Shown here: positions 33,034 to 42,335 of the stretch, in pieces | How the letters are laid out: every line of letters starts with the position of its first letter | Position numbering within the stretch: position 1 is the stretch's first letter | Origin: Endoryza sp044226045 | Lineage (GTDB): Bacteria > Bacteroidota > Bacteroidia > Chitinophagales > Chitinophagaceae | DNA length: 64,000 nucleotides | Direction of reading: 5' to 3' | Assembly: GCA_044226045.1 (NCBI GenBank) | Contig: JBGAHR010000002.1 | Span: forward strand, 62,001-126,000 | Notes under the pieces: model-generated | Seen by the model: the letters and a program-made list of their open reading frames with translations, nothing else | Told to the model about the DNA's origin: nothing | Database searches by the model: none | Position numbers and translations under genes: made by a program

Positions 33034-34632
33034 TTATTGTTTCGAGATTTTCTCTCTGATGACTTCGGCACCCGCTCTCAATTCTACAATATAAACACCT
33101 CTGTTGAGCGATCCGAGTCCATTCAGTGTAATCTTATTCGAACCAGCATGACCTGCCATTTGTTCCTGGCGGAGTACTTTTCCATTCAGATCCAGTAATG
33201 AAACCTGGATGGTGGAACCTGCGCCGAGTTCCGCGTTGATATCGAACCGGTCGACAAACGGATTAGGAGCAAATTTTCCACTCATGCTGATGTTATTTGC
33301 CCAACTGATCTTCGCCACGTTGCTGTAAAACCTCATCATTCCGCCGGTAAAAGTCTGGCGAATTCGATAGTATCGAAATTTTTCATTTCCAGCAGACTCA
33401 TCCGCATAGTAGTAGCTGGCATCAGAAGACTGGGTATTTGAAGGTGAAATATTGGCAATGGTTTCGAAGTTGACCCCATCTGCGCTTCGCTGCACTTCAA
33501 AACCGGTTACTTCCGTATTGTTATATACTTTCCAGTTCAGGTTTGCTTTGGCACCTGCTTTGGTTGCAGAGAGGTTGATTTCATTTTTTGCCAGGATGGT
33601 GGCGGAGAAATAGCCACTTGCCAGGTCACCTGCTGATGTATTGGCTGGCGGAACAAAGCCGGCCAACTGCACCACACTTGAGTAGCCGTATGCACGATAC
33701 AGTTCGGTATTATAGGGTTGTGTGGGATCGTTATTGGTATAACGACGCACAGAAACATAAATATTGCCAGCCGGATCCAGGGCGATGCCGCTACCGCCTG
33801 TACTATCAAGGGTGTTGAAATCGCCTAGAAAACTGATAGGTATTGTACCCGTTCCTGCCGAACCAGGGATATTTCCGGAATTTATCCTGAATAGTCTTGT
33901 GTCGGCATAACGTCCCAGCGTGGTATTATAACCAGCCGCCATAAAGTAAAGGTTACCGGTAGCATCGAATGCGATGTCTCCATTAAACAGGTTCATACTT
34001 TGCGCTACACCGGTATCTGCCAGGTAACCCAGCAAATCCCAGTTACCTGCACCATTGGCACAGCCGGCTGTATTACAAACTCTGAATCGGTAAAGTGGAT
34101 TAAACACATTAGTAGCAGAACTGGAAGTTCTGTGAACACCGATCGCATATCCCCATCCGTTTGGTGAAATAGCAGCTTTAACGATGTGGTAGTTATCAAC
34201 GGATGACGGTGTAGTACCGATGATCGTCATAGTGGGGGTTGGCAACAACGGGTTGATGGCAAGAATATCTTTGGGGCCCTTGGTGGAATTACCGGTTCCC
34301 ATTTGGGTAAACAGGTAAAACCGGCTGGTTACACAACTCATAGCCATGGCCGATGAACCGTAGAAGTTCGAACCACTAAAAGTTCTAACAATATAGTATC
34401 GCTTCCCTCCCATCAACGGGCCTACGGCACCGGTTGCATAATTGATGGAGCGGATTTCTGTACTGTCGGCACCTACTGCCGGGGCAGTGGGCGTAAACAC
34501 ACCGTACATGACATTACCGGTTAAACAATCCGGTAATTGGGCCAGGGAGTTTAAAGCGCCGATCAGGCAGAGGGCGCCAAGGACTAAGGTTTTTACTCCT
34601 GGAATGTTGGTAGCCTGGGTAAACGTTTTCAT
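33034..34632 (-). CDS. T9SS type A sorting-domain protein with propeller-like N-terminal region
   Basis: A 532-residue secreted protein with a signal peptide (TLVLGALCLIGALNSLAQ). Residues about 30-345 carry repeats such as FDATGNLYFMAAGYN and GIALDPAGNIYVSVRRY that look like NHL/propeller blades. A Fn3-like part follows (LNWKVYNNTEVTGFEVQRSADGVNFETIANI). The last 80 residues hold the sorting domain: FAPNPFVDRFDI, SLLDLNGKVL, GVYIVELRAG and IREKISK. It is expected at the cell surface or outside; the ligand is unknown. Confidence 0.88.
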   Translation of the reverse strand: MKTFTQATNIPGVKTLVLGALCLIGALNSLAQLPDCLTGNVMYGVFTPTAPAVGADSTEIRSINYATGAVGPLMGGKRYYIVRTFSGSNFYGSSAMAMSCVTSRFYLFTQMGTGNSTKGPKDILAINPLLPTPTMTIIGTTPSSVDNYHIVKAAISPNGWGYAIGVHRTSSSATNVFNPLYRFRVCNTAGCANGAGNWDLLGYLADTGVAQSMNLFNGDIAFDATGNLYFMAAGYNTTLGRYADTRLFRINSGNIPGSAGTGTIPISFLGDFNTLDSTGGSGIALDPAGNIYVSVRRYTNNDPTQPYNTELYRAYGYSSVVQLAGFVPPANTSAGDLASGYFSATILAKNEINLSATKAGAKANLNWKVYNNTEVTGFEVQRSADGVNFETIANISPSNTQSSDASYYYADESAGNEKFRYYRIRQTFTGGMMRFYSNVAKISWANNISMSGKFAPNPFVDRFDINAELGAGSTIQVSLLDLNGKVLRQEQMAGHAGSNKITLNGLGSLNRGVYIVELRAGAEVIREKISKQ

Positions 34633-34701
34633 AGTTTTCGATCTTTATTAAGAGCATCGCCAATCCCGGCAAAGGACCCACGATACTTTGTTACTTGTTT
34701 T

Positions 34702-37692
34702 TTACCGTTTCACCAGCGTAGATGCCCACTGGCTTTCGGCGGCACGGCAACGGACCTGGTACACACCTGCAGCCAGGCGTCCGATATTCATGCGATACTG
34801 ATTCTCTCCCTTTGCACCTTGTCTGCGATCTACATATACCAGTGCACCGGCGCTATTGAAAATTTCGATATCAACCATTGTATTCTCTTTCAGGATCATT
34901 TTAAGCGTTGCTTCCGATCCGGTAACCGGGTTCGGATAAACAGCAGCCTTTACAACCATGGTAACAGCTTTAACCAGCTCCACATTTGAATACTGGAACT
35001 GACCATCTATATCCACAATTTTAATTCTATAGAAGGCATCGCTTGTACGATCGAATTTGTGCAGGTAATCGTACCGGATGTCTCCGGCACTGTTGCGGGG
35101 AGATACCGTAGCGATCTTTTTAAAATCCGTTCCATTGGAACTGTATTCAACCTCAAAATGATCAACATTGATTTGTGCAGACACGACCCAGCTCAACTGG
35201 TTTCCTGTTTCCACTCCCCATCCCCTGAATTCTTTCATCACCACGGGTAATGTCATAGGAGCGAGATCCACTTCCCACAGTCCACGACCATAGGTACCCA
35301 GCCGGAGCTTTCCGTTGGGAGCTATTTGAAGGTCATTTGCCATAATAGCATCACCGAGTCCTGTACTATAACTGACCCAGTTAACCGAAGTGGTGGCACT
35401 CAGCGTACCAGTGGTGGGTACCCAGTTGGCCACATACACGCCAAGGTCGTTTCCAACATATACCTGGCGGGGATTGGTCGGGTTGATATAAATGGTATTA
35501 TGGGGTACATCGGGCAGGTTGCCACCGATATCGCTCCAGCTTGTACCTCCATTTAAGCTCAGGTACACATGCGAGGTGCCGAAACCGGAAAGCGTAACAA
35601 TAACCCGATTGGGATCATTGGGATCTGTTTCGATGTCTGAATAATACCTGTCAGGTAATGTACCGGTGATTTCTGTAAAGGTGGGAGAAGCCACGGTTGC
35701 GTTGGCGGTCTTCCAAAGCTTGCTTCTCACGCCATTGGCCGGTGCGGTAGAAAAATAAACAAGGTTATCGTTTGGTGCTACCATTGATATAGCAGGGTTT
35801 TGAGACCCGGCAATCGGCGCACCTCCATTGAGATCGGTGAAACTGTTTCCGCTGTTGGTTGACCTTTTGAATACGTTGGTGCCGGCGAACATATAGGCGG
35901 AGCCGCTGGTCTTGCTGAAGACCATCGGCACATTAAAGCAGGCATATTCAGAAGCACCCACAGCGCCTGTTCCTGCTCCGAATGAAGTTCCGGAATTGGT
36001 TGATCTCCTTCTGTTGAAATAATAAGACTCAACCAGCTGAATGGTACCGTTAGAGTTCATCGCGGCATGAAAACCGTCTCCGAGGTTACCGATCCGGCGA
36101 CAGCCCTGGTTTCCTTCATATACCATCGCTTCATTGTCCTGCAGGCCCAGTAACATATAATTGGCATTGGTGGGGTGCTGGGCCATGTTGGCATATATCT
36201 GCGCTGTATTCAATCCACCATTCAGTGTATTGAAAGCCGTTCCTCCGTTGGTGGTTCGGAACAAACCGCCATCTGTACATAAGTAAAAAGTATTGCCCGT
36301 TGCATCGTTGGGTGAATTCACAATCCGGTGAACATCGGCATGAACATAGCCGGTAGTATTGGAAGCCCCTTCTGTCAGGTCTCCCACGGTTGTATTGTTG
36401 ATATCCCAGGAACTCCAGTTACCGGTTTTGGTAAAGCTGGATCCTCCGTTAGTGGACGTATAAGTATCCAGTTCTCCCCAGATAATCCGGTTGGCATCGG
36501 CTGAACTTACGGCCACGTCATGTGCGTACCAGCCCTGGTTACCGAGGATGGTAGTTACACCCGATGCGGCAGCTGCAGCCCAGGTAGCACCCTGGTCGGT
36601 GGAGATATAAAGCCCCTGCACATCACTGGTGTTGGGGTCTCTTCCAATACTGGCATATATCCGGTTGGGATTATTGGCACTGATCGCCAACTGAATCTTT
36701 CCGCTGATCGGGTTGGGTAAATTGGGAGAAGAAAGCTTGTTGAATGTCGGCGTGGCAGCGTTGGCATTTGTACTTTTATAAATACCCGTGCCGGTGCTGG
36801 CAAAGTTACCACAGCCAACATATAATGTATTCGGATCGCCCGGCTTGAACACCATATCCATGGCGTATGGAATATTGAGCACTAACGTCCAGGTAGAACC
36901 GCTGTTGGTTGTTCTGTATACTCCATCAGTGGTTGCCGCAAAAACAGTAGAAGGTGTGGTGGGGTTGATCACCATATCCATTACTCCTTTCAGACTTGAC
37001 TGTGAAAAATCGAGCGATTTGGTCCAGGTGGTGCCTCCGTCGGTGCTTTTTAAAATGCCGATTCCATAAGTTCCGCGGAATACGCGGATATGTCCGGCTC
37101 CGGTGGAACCACCGGGGTTGGTACTATATACTTCACCGGTACCGATATACAACTCGTTTCCGTTGGAAGGGTTAACTGCAATGGAACCCACGCCCAATAC
37201 CGGGAAACCGGTGGGGACATACTGCCAGTTGATCCCGTTGGCCGCACCGGTACCTCCATTGGTGGTCTTCCACAAACCACCGCTGGCCGACCCTACCCAC
37301 ATAATGTTGGCATTGGTCGGATGAAATCCGATGCTTAAAATTCTTCCGGAAAAATTCATGGGAGCCAGCACACTCCAGTTGCTGGCGGTGACGCCGGTTT
37401 TGGCGATATTGTCTTTGGCAGTGACCGCCATGGCCTGAGCCATTTTATAGGCGCTGTTGAACTCAGTGGCGTCGAGTTCGTTGTTGGGATAGGCCCTCAT
37501 CTCGGTCCACAACTCCATTTGCTTCAACACTTCAGGAACACCTTCGTGTTCTTCCGCCTCTCTTTCCTCCTCCTCTCTCCATTCATTATAATAGTGAAAA
37601 CCCACAGAACTGAGGGTAATTAATAAGGTAAGACTAAGTAGAATCTTAAAGAGCCTAAAACGGGTGGATTTTTTCCCTTCTAGTTTTTTCAT
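34702..37692 (-). CDS. T9SS type A sorting-domain protein with BNR/sortilin-like propeller
   Basis: A 996-residue protein. Many repeats of the type KSTDGGTTWTK, YRTTNSGSTWTL and YISTDQGATWAA mark BNR/VPS10-like propellers (about residues 90-800). A Fn3-like segment and a sorting domain end it (AVYPNPVTGSEATL, IEIFNSAGALVY, AGVYQVRCRA). The N-terminus is odd: basic residues, helix LFKILLSLTLLITLSSVGFHYY, then EWREEEEREAEEHEG, with no clear cleavage site, so it may stay anchored until processed. The -7 box at 37724-37731 supports the ATG. Confidence 0.88.
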   Translation of the reverse strand: MKKLEGKKSTRFRLFKILLSLTLLITLSSVGFHYYNEWREEEEREAEEHEGVPEVLKQMELWTEMRAYPNNELDATEFNSAYKMAQAMAVTAKDNIAKTGVTASNWSVLAPMNFSGRILSIGFHPTNANIMWVGSASGGLWKTTNGGTGAANGINWQYVPTGFPVLGVGSIAVNPSNGNELYIGTGEVYSTNPGGSTGAGHIRVFRGTYGIGILKSTDGGTTWTKSLDFSQSSLKGVMDMVINPTTPSTVFAATTDGVYRTTNSGSTWTLVLNIPYAMDMVFKPGDPNTLYVGCGNFASTGTGIYKSTNANAATPTFNKLSSPNLPNPISGKIQLAISANNPNRIYASIGRDPNTSDVQGLYISTDQGATWAAAAASGVTTILGNQGWYAHDVAVSSADANRIIWGELDTYTSTNGGSSFTKTGNWSSWDINNTTVGDLTEGASNTTGYVHADVHRIVNSPNDATGNTFYLCTDGGLFRTTNGGTAFNTLNGGLNTAQIYANMAQHPTNANYMLLGLQDNEAMVYEGNQGCRRIGNLGDGFHAAMNSNGTIQLVESYYFNRRRSTNSGTSFGAGTGAVGASEYACFNVPMVFSKTSGSAYMFAGTNVFKRSTNSGNSFTDLNGGAPIAGSQNPAISMVAPNDNLVYFSTAPANGVRSKLWKTANATVASPTFTEITGTLPDRYYSDIETDPNDPNRVIVTLSGFGTSHVYLSLNGGTSWSDIGGNLPDVPHNTIYINPTNPRQVYVGNDLGVYVANWVPTTGTLSATTSVNWVSYSTGLGDAIMANDLQIAPNGKLRLGTYGRGLWEVDLAPMTLPVVMKEFRGWGVETGNQLSWVVSAQINVDHFEVEYSSNGTDFKKIATVSPRNSAGDIRYDYLHKFDRTSDAFYRIKIVDIDGQFQYSNVELVKAVTMVVKAAVYPNPVTGSEATLKMILKENTMVDIEIFNSAGALVYVDRRQGAKGENQYRMNIGRLAAGVYQVRCRAAESQWASTLVKR

Positions 37693-37723
37693 AAATCGGA
37701 TTTTCGCTAATAGTATCTATTTA

Positions 37724-37731
37724 CAAATATA
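37724..37731 (-). promoter_or_regulatory. -7 box of the BNR-repeat T9SS gene
   Basis: TATATTTG on the minus strand, 31 bases before the ATG, matches TAnnTTTG. No clear -33 element. Confidence 0.4.
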
Positions 37732-37902
37732 TAGGTAAACGTTTAGGATAGATAAATATTTTACCCCAAAACACATAGATACAAGCGTTTATTCGACAGA
37801 TTGACGAATATCATCGATTAAAATCCTGTTAGGGAAACAATACAGGCAGAAAGCTCGTAAAAATACCAGGGGCTTCTACGAAGATTACAAGATGGAAGTA
37901 GC

Positions 37903-38598
37903 TTACTGAAACATCGAATCGGGAATTCCTTTGTTGATCACATAGTCGGAATAGGAGATCTCTACCTTCCCTTTCTGATTTTTGGCAGCGTTTTTATCAG
38001 TGGCGGGAGAACTGGTTTCGTAGTCTAAAGCCAGCCCTTTAGGGAGCTTGTAGTCTTTGGTATTGAATATAAATACAATCTTGTCTGGCAAACCCCATTT
38101 GGCAAAGCGGCCATAACTCATTTCCATTTCGTAGGTGCCATTGTCTTTGGTAGTTGAAGTGGCTTTGTAAATCAAAAGATCTTTCTCGTTCACATACAGT
38201 GTGGAAACGACCACTTCACTGGATTCATCCAGGGGCAATAGCTTTATAATGGTAATCGGAAGGCCGTTCAGTGTGGTGGTACCGGCCTGGATGGCTGTAT
38301 AATTATCGCCGGCAATCATGGAATTTAAACTGATACTGACACCGCCTTTGGGCGTTACAGTAAGACCATCCTGTTTCTTTATCCTGAATTTATTAGGCTT
38401 TTTAAAGTAAATGGCTACATCGGAGTCCGGAACCTTCATGAACGACACATCGATCTTCATCTTTCCCTTTGCCTGGTAGTCATTCACCGTAGCCAGTTTG
38501 GCTTTCACTTTGGCAGCCAGGGCAGCCGCATCCTGCGAACGGCCCTGCATAACAATCGCCATCAGCGCACAACAGACCAAGAAAACTCGTTTCGTCAT
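37903..38598 (-). CDS. Exported LolA-like protein
   Basis: A 231-residue protein with a signal peptide ending near MQGRSQ. The core reads like the LolA/LppX fold: VNDYQAKGKMKIDVSFMKVPDSDVAIYFKKPNKFRIKKQ, strands with Leu/Ile alternation, then IYKATSTTKDNGTYEMEMSYGRFAKWGLPDKIVF. LolA carries lipoproteins across the periplasm; such distant members in Bacteroidota are often called DUF4292-like or LolA family, so the exact role is open. It is monocistronic by position. Confidence 0.78.
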   Translation of the reverse strand: MTKRVFLVCCALMAIVMQGRSQDAAALAAKVKAKLATVNDYQAKGKMKIDVSFMKVPDSDVAIYFKKPNKFRIKKQDGLTVTPKGGVSISLNSMIAGDNYTAIQAGTTTLNGLPITIIKLLPLDESSEVVVSTLYVNEKDLLIYKATSTTKDNGTYEMEMSYGRFAKWGLPDKIVFIFNTKDYKLPKGLALDYETSSPATDKNAAKNQKGKVEISYSDYVINKGIPDSMFQ

Positions 38599-38772
38599 AG
38601 AAGTACGAAGTTAGGGCAAAATGGGAGTTGGAGTTAATGGCATATGGTTAAATCCATTTAAGAATTCATTGGTAATGCAAAATGGAGCCCCTTGTTTAAT
38701 GAGTGGGTGAATGCAGGAGAAAAGATAAAACGCCAACCAATGTGAAACGATATGCCTGAAACGCTAAACTAT

Positions 38773-39696
38773 TTACAAAAACGAATCACTATCCCTGTAA
38801 GCCTTTATCAGCGCCATCTCTCCTTCTTTACCAGGTTGGGCGTTTCCGTGTTCCATTCCCAATATTCCACGGTAGCCTTTGGCGTGAATGTGCTTGAAAA
38901 TATTTTTATAGTTCATTTCGCCGGTAGTGGGTTCGTTGCGGCCCGGGTTATCGCCGATCTGGAAATAACCGATCTCGTCCCAGCATTTGTTGATGTTGGC
39001 AATGATATTTCCTTCATTGCGTTGCATATGATACATATCAAACAATATCTTGCAGGAAGGGCTTCCCACAGCTTTACATATCATATAGGTTTGATCGGAG
39101 TGTCGCAGGAAGAGGTCGGGGTTGTCGCTGAGCGGTTCCAGCACCATCACCAGTTTACCCGGCTCCAGTATGCGGGATGCCTTTTTGAGTGCGGTAATGA
39201 CATTCGCGAGTTGCATGTCGTAGCTCAGGCTGCGTTCATAATTTCCAGGCACCACGGTGGCATGGGTGGCGTTGCAACGTTTGGCCACCTCCAAGGCTTC
39301 GCGGCAATCCTTTTCCATCCTGTCGATAAACTCCTGTTTACCGGTGGTTAAAGACGTTTTCCAGTGCCAGCTGTCGGATGTGATCACAAACACGCCCATG
39401 GTCATACCCAGTTTGGCCAGCGTATCGCCAATCTTTTTCTGCTGTTCAACCGGGCGGGACATCATTCCATTGTCTTCAATACCCCGGAAGCCCATATCAT
39501 AGGCCCATTTGATCTGGTCTATGAAATCACTTCCCCCATTGTTTCTGAACATGCCATCATGAATGGCATAATTAAGATTGAAGGGCTTATCCGATACAGG
39601 GTTCTCATTGGTATCAGCGGCCCTGGCAATGGCGGAACCGGCCAGCAGTGAACCGCCGGCCAGCAGAGACTTTTGCATGAAATGACGTCGTTGCAT
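38773..39696 (-). CDS. Tat-exported TIM-barrel sugar isomerase (hydroxypyruvate isomerase-like)
   Basis: A 307-residue protein. The Tat-type signal QRRHFMQKSLLAGGSLLAGSAIARA opens it. The AP-endonuclease-2-type TIM barrel has KILFDMYHMQRNEGN and YFQIGDNPGRNEPTTGEMNY, close to the hydroxypyruvate isomerase pattern, and GILGMEHG at the end with metal-binding Glu and His. It probably isomerises or epimerises a sugar or its oxidised derivative. Its Tat signal and that of the Gfo/Idh enzyme downstream suggest joint periplasmic sugar processing. Confidence 0.85.
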   Translation of the reverse strand: MQRRHFMQKSLLAGGSLLAGSAIARAADTNENPVSDKPFNLNYAIHDGMFRNNGGSDFIDQIKWAYDMGFRGIEDNGMMSRPVEQQKKIGDTLAKLGMTMGVFVITSDSWHWKTSLTTGKQEFIDRMEKDCREALEVAKRCNATHATVVPGNYERSLSYDMQLANVITALKKASRILEPGKLVMVLEPLSDNPDLFLRHSDQTYMICKAVGSPSCKILFDMYHMQRNEGNIIANINKCWDEIGYFQIGDNPGRNEPTTGEMNYKNIFKHIHAKGYRGILGMEHGNAQPGKEGEMALIKAYRDSDSFL

Positions 39697-39839
39697 GTTA
39701 GTACGTTTGAGGAACCTAAGTTATGCGTTCTGCTTCGATTCGATGATACAATTTACGCAATCGTTTTACCTATTTTCACCTGTGTGGACTATTGGCCGTA
39801 TTCATGTTTTATTATTGTGTAATTTACCCGATCAAACTA

Positions 39840-40799
39840 ATGGATGTGAAAAGAACAGGATTGATTGCGCTCATCACTTCAATGGCATTTACAGGATTTA
39901 CGCAAACTGGTAATTTCAACTCCTACGATCAGACGATTCCGGGATCGACGGTTTCTTTTAAAATGATTCCGATTCCGGCCGGTCGTTTTCAAATGGGCAG
40001 CCCTGAAAATGAAAAAGGTCGCCGATCCGATGAAGGTCCTGTTCATGGCGTGGATATAGCCGCCTTCTGGATGGGTGAGCATGAGGTGACCTACGATGAG
40101 TTCCTGCTTTTTTTTAATGACGAAGAAACCAGTCGCAACTCGGATGTGGATGCAGTTACGAGGCCCACACCACAATATATTGATCTCAGCTGGGGAATGG
40201 GCAAGCAGGGTGGATTCCCCGTCAACTCCATGAGTCAGCATACAGCGCTGATGTATTGCCGTTGGCTTTATAAAAAGACTGGTATATTTTATCGGTTACC
40301 CACCGAAGCGGAATGGGAATACGCCTGCCGGGCCGGCAGCAATACGGCATTTTACTTCGGTGAGGATGAAAAGCAATTGAAAGAATATGCCTGGTATGCC
40401 GACAACAGCAAAAATAAATACCAGAAAGTAAAGCAAAGGAAACCCAATGCCTGGGGATTGTATGATATGATTGGAAATGTAGCCGAATGGACGCTGGATC
40501 AATACGACGAATCTTTTTACAGCAAGCCGGATGCAACGGTGGCCAATCCGCTGAACCCTGTTACTAGCCGGTACCCGCGGACGGTAAGAGGCGGAGGGTA
40601 CCTCGACAAGGCCGATGGTTTGCGCTCTGCAGCAAGAGCTCATTCCGAAGCATCCTGGAATAAAAGAGATCCGCAAATCCCGAAAAGCAAATGGTGGCTT
40701 ACAGATGGCATGTCCGTTGGCTTCCGTCTTGTTCGACCACTGCAACAACCCTCGGAAGCCGATATCAGGGCTTTCTTTGAAAAATACCTTTCACCCTGA
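39840..40799 (+). CDS. Exported SUMF1/FGE-domain protein without catalytic cysteines
   Basis: A 319-residue protein with a signal peptide (LIALITSMAFTGFTQ). The FGE-sulfatase fold is clear: IPAGRFQMGSPENEKGRRSDEGP, FRLPTEAEWEYACRAGSN, NAWGLYDMIGNVAEWT and VRGGGYLDKADGLRS. In place of the Cys pair of true FGEs the motif reads GGGYLDKADG, so formylglycine formation is unlikely. Comparable non-catalytic domains bind ligands or serve in iron- or nucleoside-type enzymes. It is divergent from the sugar isomerase and 51 bases before the Gfo/Idh gene. ATG at 39840 is chosen. Confidence 0.9.
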   Translation: MDVKRTGLIALITSMAFTGFTQTGNFNSYDQTIPGSTVSFKMIPIPAGRFQMGSPENEKGRRSDEGPVHGVDIAAFWMGEHEVTYDEFLLFFNDEETSRNSDVDAVTRPTPQYIDLSWGMGKQGGFPVNSMSQHTALMYCRWLYKKTGIFYRLPTEAEWEYACRAGSNTAFYFGEDEKQLKEYAWYADNSKNKYQKVKQRKPNAWGLYDMIGNVAEWTLDQYDESFYSKPDATVANPLNPVTSRYPRTVRGGGYLDKADGLRSAARAHSEASWNKRDPQIPKSKWWLTDGMSVGFRLVRPLQQPSEADIRAFFEKYLSP

Positions 40800-40850
40800 T
40801 TATTGCTTTTATTAAAAAACTGAATTCATCAACATAACCAGCATTGACAT

Positions 40851-42194
40851 ATGGAAAAGAACCAACAACCTTCCCGTCGTGATTTTGTAAAACAAAGCTC
40901 CATCCTTGCAGGCGGATTGATCGCCGCGCCATTGATGAGCCAGGCCGCGAATTATTTTTCCGGCTCCGACTCTGTCATCAAAGTAGCCCTGATCGGATGC
41001 GGTGGCCGTGGCACCGGCGCCGCCATGCAGGCCATGCTCAGCAAACAAAATGTAAAGCTGGTGGCTATGGCCGATGCATTCCGCGATCGGCTGGATAGTT
41101 GCTATAAAACGCTCACGGCAGAGGATATCTCCGACTGGAGTGGCGTAAAAGGGAACATCAAAGACAAGATCGACGTTCCGGAAGAAAGGAAGTTTGTAGG
41201 ATTCGATGCCTACACAAAGGCTATTCCGCTGGCCGATGTAGTTATTCTCACTACCCCTCCGGGCTTCCGTCCGATCCATTTTGAAGAAGCCGTTCGCCAG
41301 GGCAAACACATCTTCATGGAAAAACCGGTAGCTACCGACCCCGCCGGTATTCAGCGAGTACTGGCGGCCGCCGAAATCGCCAAACAGAAAAAACTGAATG
41401 TGGTGGTTGGACTGCAACGCCATTATCAAAACAGCTACCGCGAATTATTCAAACGCAAAGACCTCATCGGCGATATCACTTCCGCACAGGCCTGGTGGAA
41501 CAATGACGGCGTTTGGGTAAACAAACGCAAATACAATCAAACAGAAATGGAATACCAGATGCGTAACTGGTATTATTTCGTATGGCTTTGCGGCGACCAC
41601 ATCACTGAACAACATATCCATAATATAGATGTGATCAATTGGTTCAAGGGCGGTTACCCGGTAAAAGCCCAGGGAATGGGAGGCAGACAGGTACGAAAAG
41701 GGAAAGAATATGGTGAAATCTTTGATCACCATTATGTAGAATTCCAGTATGCAGATGGTTCTATCCTGAACAGCCAGTGCCGGCATATTCCAGGCACCAT
41801 GAGCAAGGTTGATGAGTTACTGGTGGGCACCAAGGGAAAAATATTCGCCGGAGCAGCCAATATCGTTGACCACAAAGGAAAAGTACTGTACCAGTTCGAT
41901 ACAAAAACAGAAAACAATCCCTATCAAACCGAACACGACGAATTATTCGCTGCCATTGCCAAAGGAGAGTATAAATTCTCCGATGCCGAAAACGGCGCTA
42001 AGAGTACCATGACTTCCATCCTGGGAAGAATGGCCACCTACAGCGGGCAGGTAATTGAATGGGACAAAGCCATTAACAGCGGCATTGATCTTCATCCGAA
42101 AGTATATGACTGGAACGCAGCACCACCTGTTCTGCCTAATGAAGATGGCTTCTATCCCGTAGCCACTCCGGGAGTGACGAAGTATGGGGTGTGA
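40851..42194 (+). CDS. Tat-exported Gfo/Idh/MocA-family oxidoreductase
   Basis: A 447-residue protein with a twin-arginine signal (SRRDFVKQSSILAGGLIAAPL). The Rossmann part starts VALIGCGGRGTGAAM and includes the family motif EKPVATD. The C-terminal half carries HITEQHIHNIDVINWFKGG, a probable metal/substrate segment of the family, and ends GVTKYGV. Such enzymes oxidise or reduce sugars and sugar lactones with NAD(P), often with a tightly bound cofactor when exported. It is next to the sugar isomerase and the SUMF1 protein, suggesting one carbohydrate-processing locus. Confidence 0.9.
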   Translation: MEKNQQPSRRDFVKQSSILAGGLIAAPLMSQAANYFSGSDSVIKVALIGCGGRGTGAAMQAMLSKQNVKLVAMADAFRDRLDSCYKTLTAEDISDWSGVKGNIKDKIDVPEERKFVGFDAYTKAIPLADVVILTTPPGFRPIHFEEAVRQGKHIFMEKPVATDPAGIQRVLAAAEIAKQKKLNVVVGLQRHYQNSYRELFKRKDLIGDITSAQAWWNNDGVWVNKRKYNQTEMEYQMRNWYYFVWLCGDHITEQHIHNIDVINWFKGGYPVKAQGMGGRQVRKGKEYGEIFDHHYVEFQYADGSILNSQCRHIPGTMSKVDELLVGTKGKIFAGAANIVDHKGKVLYQFDTKTENNPYQTEHDELFAAIAKGEYKFSDAENGAKSTMTSILGRMATYSGQVIEWDKAINSGIDLHPKVYDWNAAPPVLPNEDGFYPVATPGVTKYGV

Positions 42195-42201
42195 GTTTAT
42201 T

Positions 42202-42327
42202 GGTTTATCGTTTATCGTTTCAGGTTTCACGTTGTATCCATGCCTAAAAAACGTTTACCGGTTTTCAGACTGAAACAATAAGCGTGAAACGATAAACCTG
42301 AAACGATAAACGATAAACTATAAACCA
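42202..42327. repeat. Long inverted repeat of CGTTTATCGTTT units
   Basis: GGTTTATCGTTTATCGTTTC at 42202-42221, with CAGGTTTCACG after it, is mirrored at 42283-42326 by CGTGAAACGATAAACCTGAAACGATAAACGATAAACTATAAACC-type units. The spacer is about 50 bases. RNA from either strand would form a long hairpin. It lies between the Gfo/Idh and ABC permease genes, which converge, so it may end transcription. Confidence 0.75.
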
Positions 42328-42335
42328 AGAAACTT

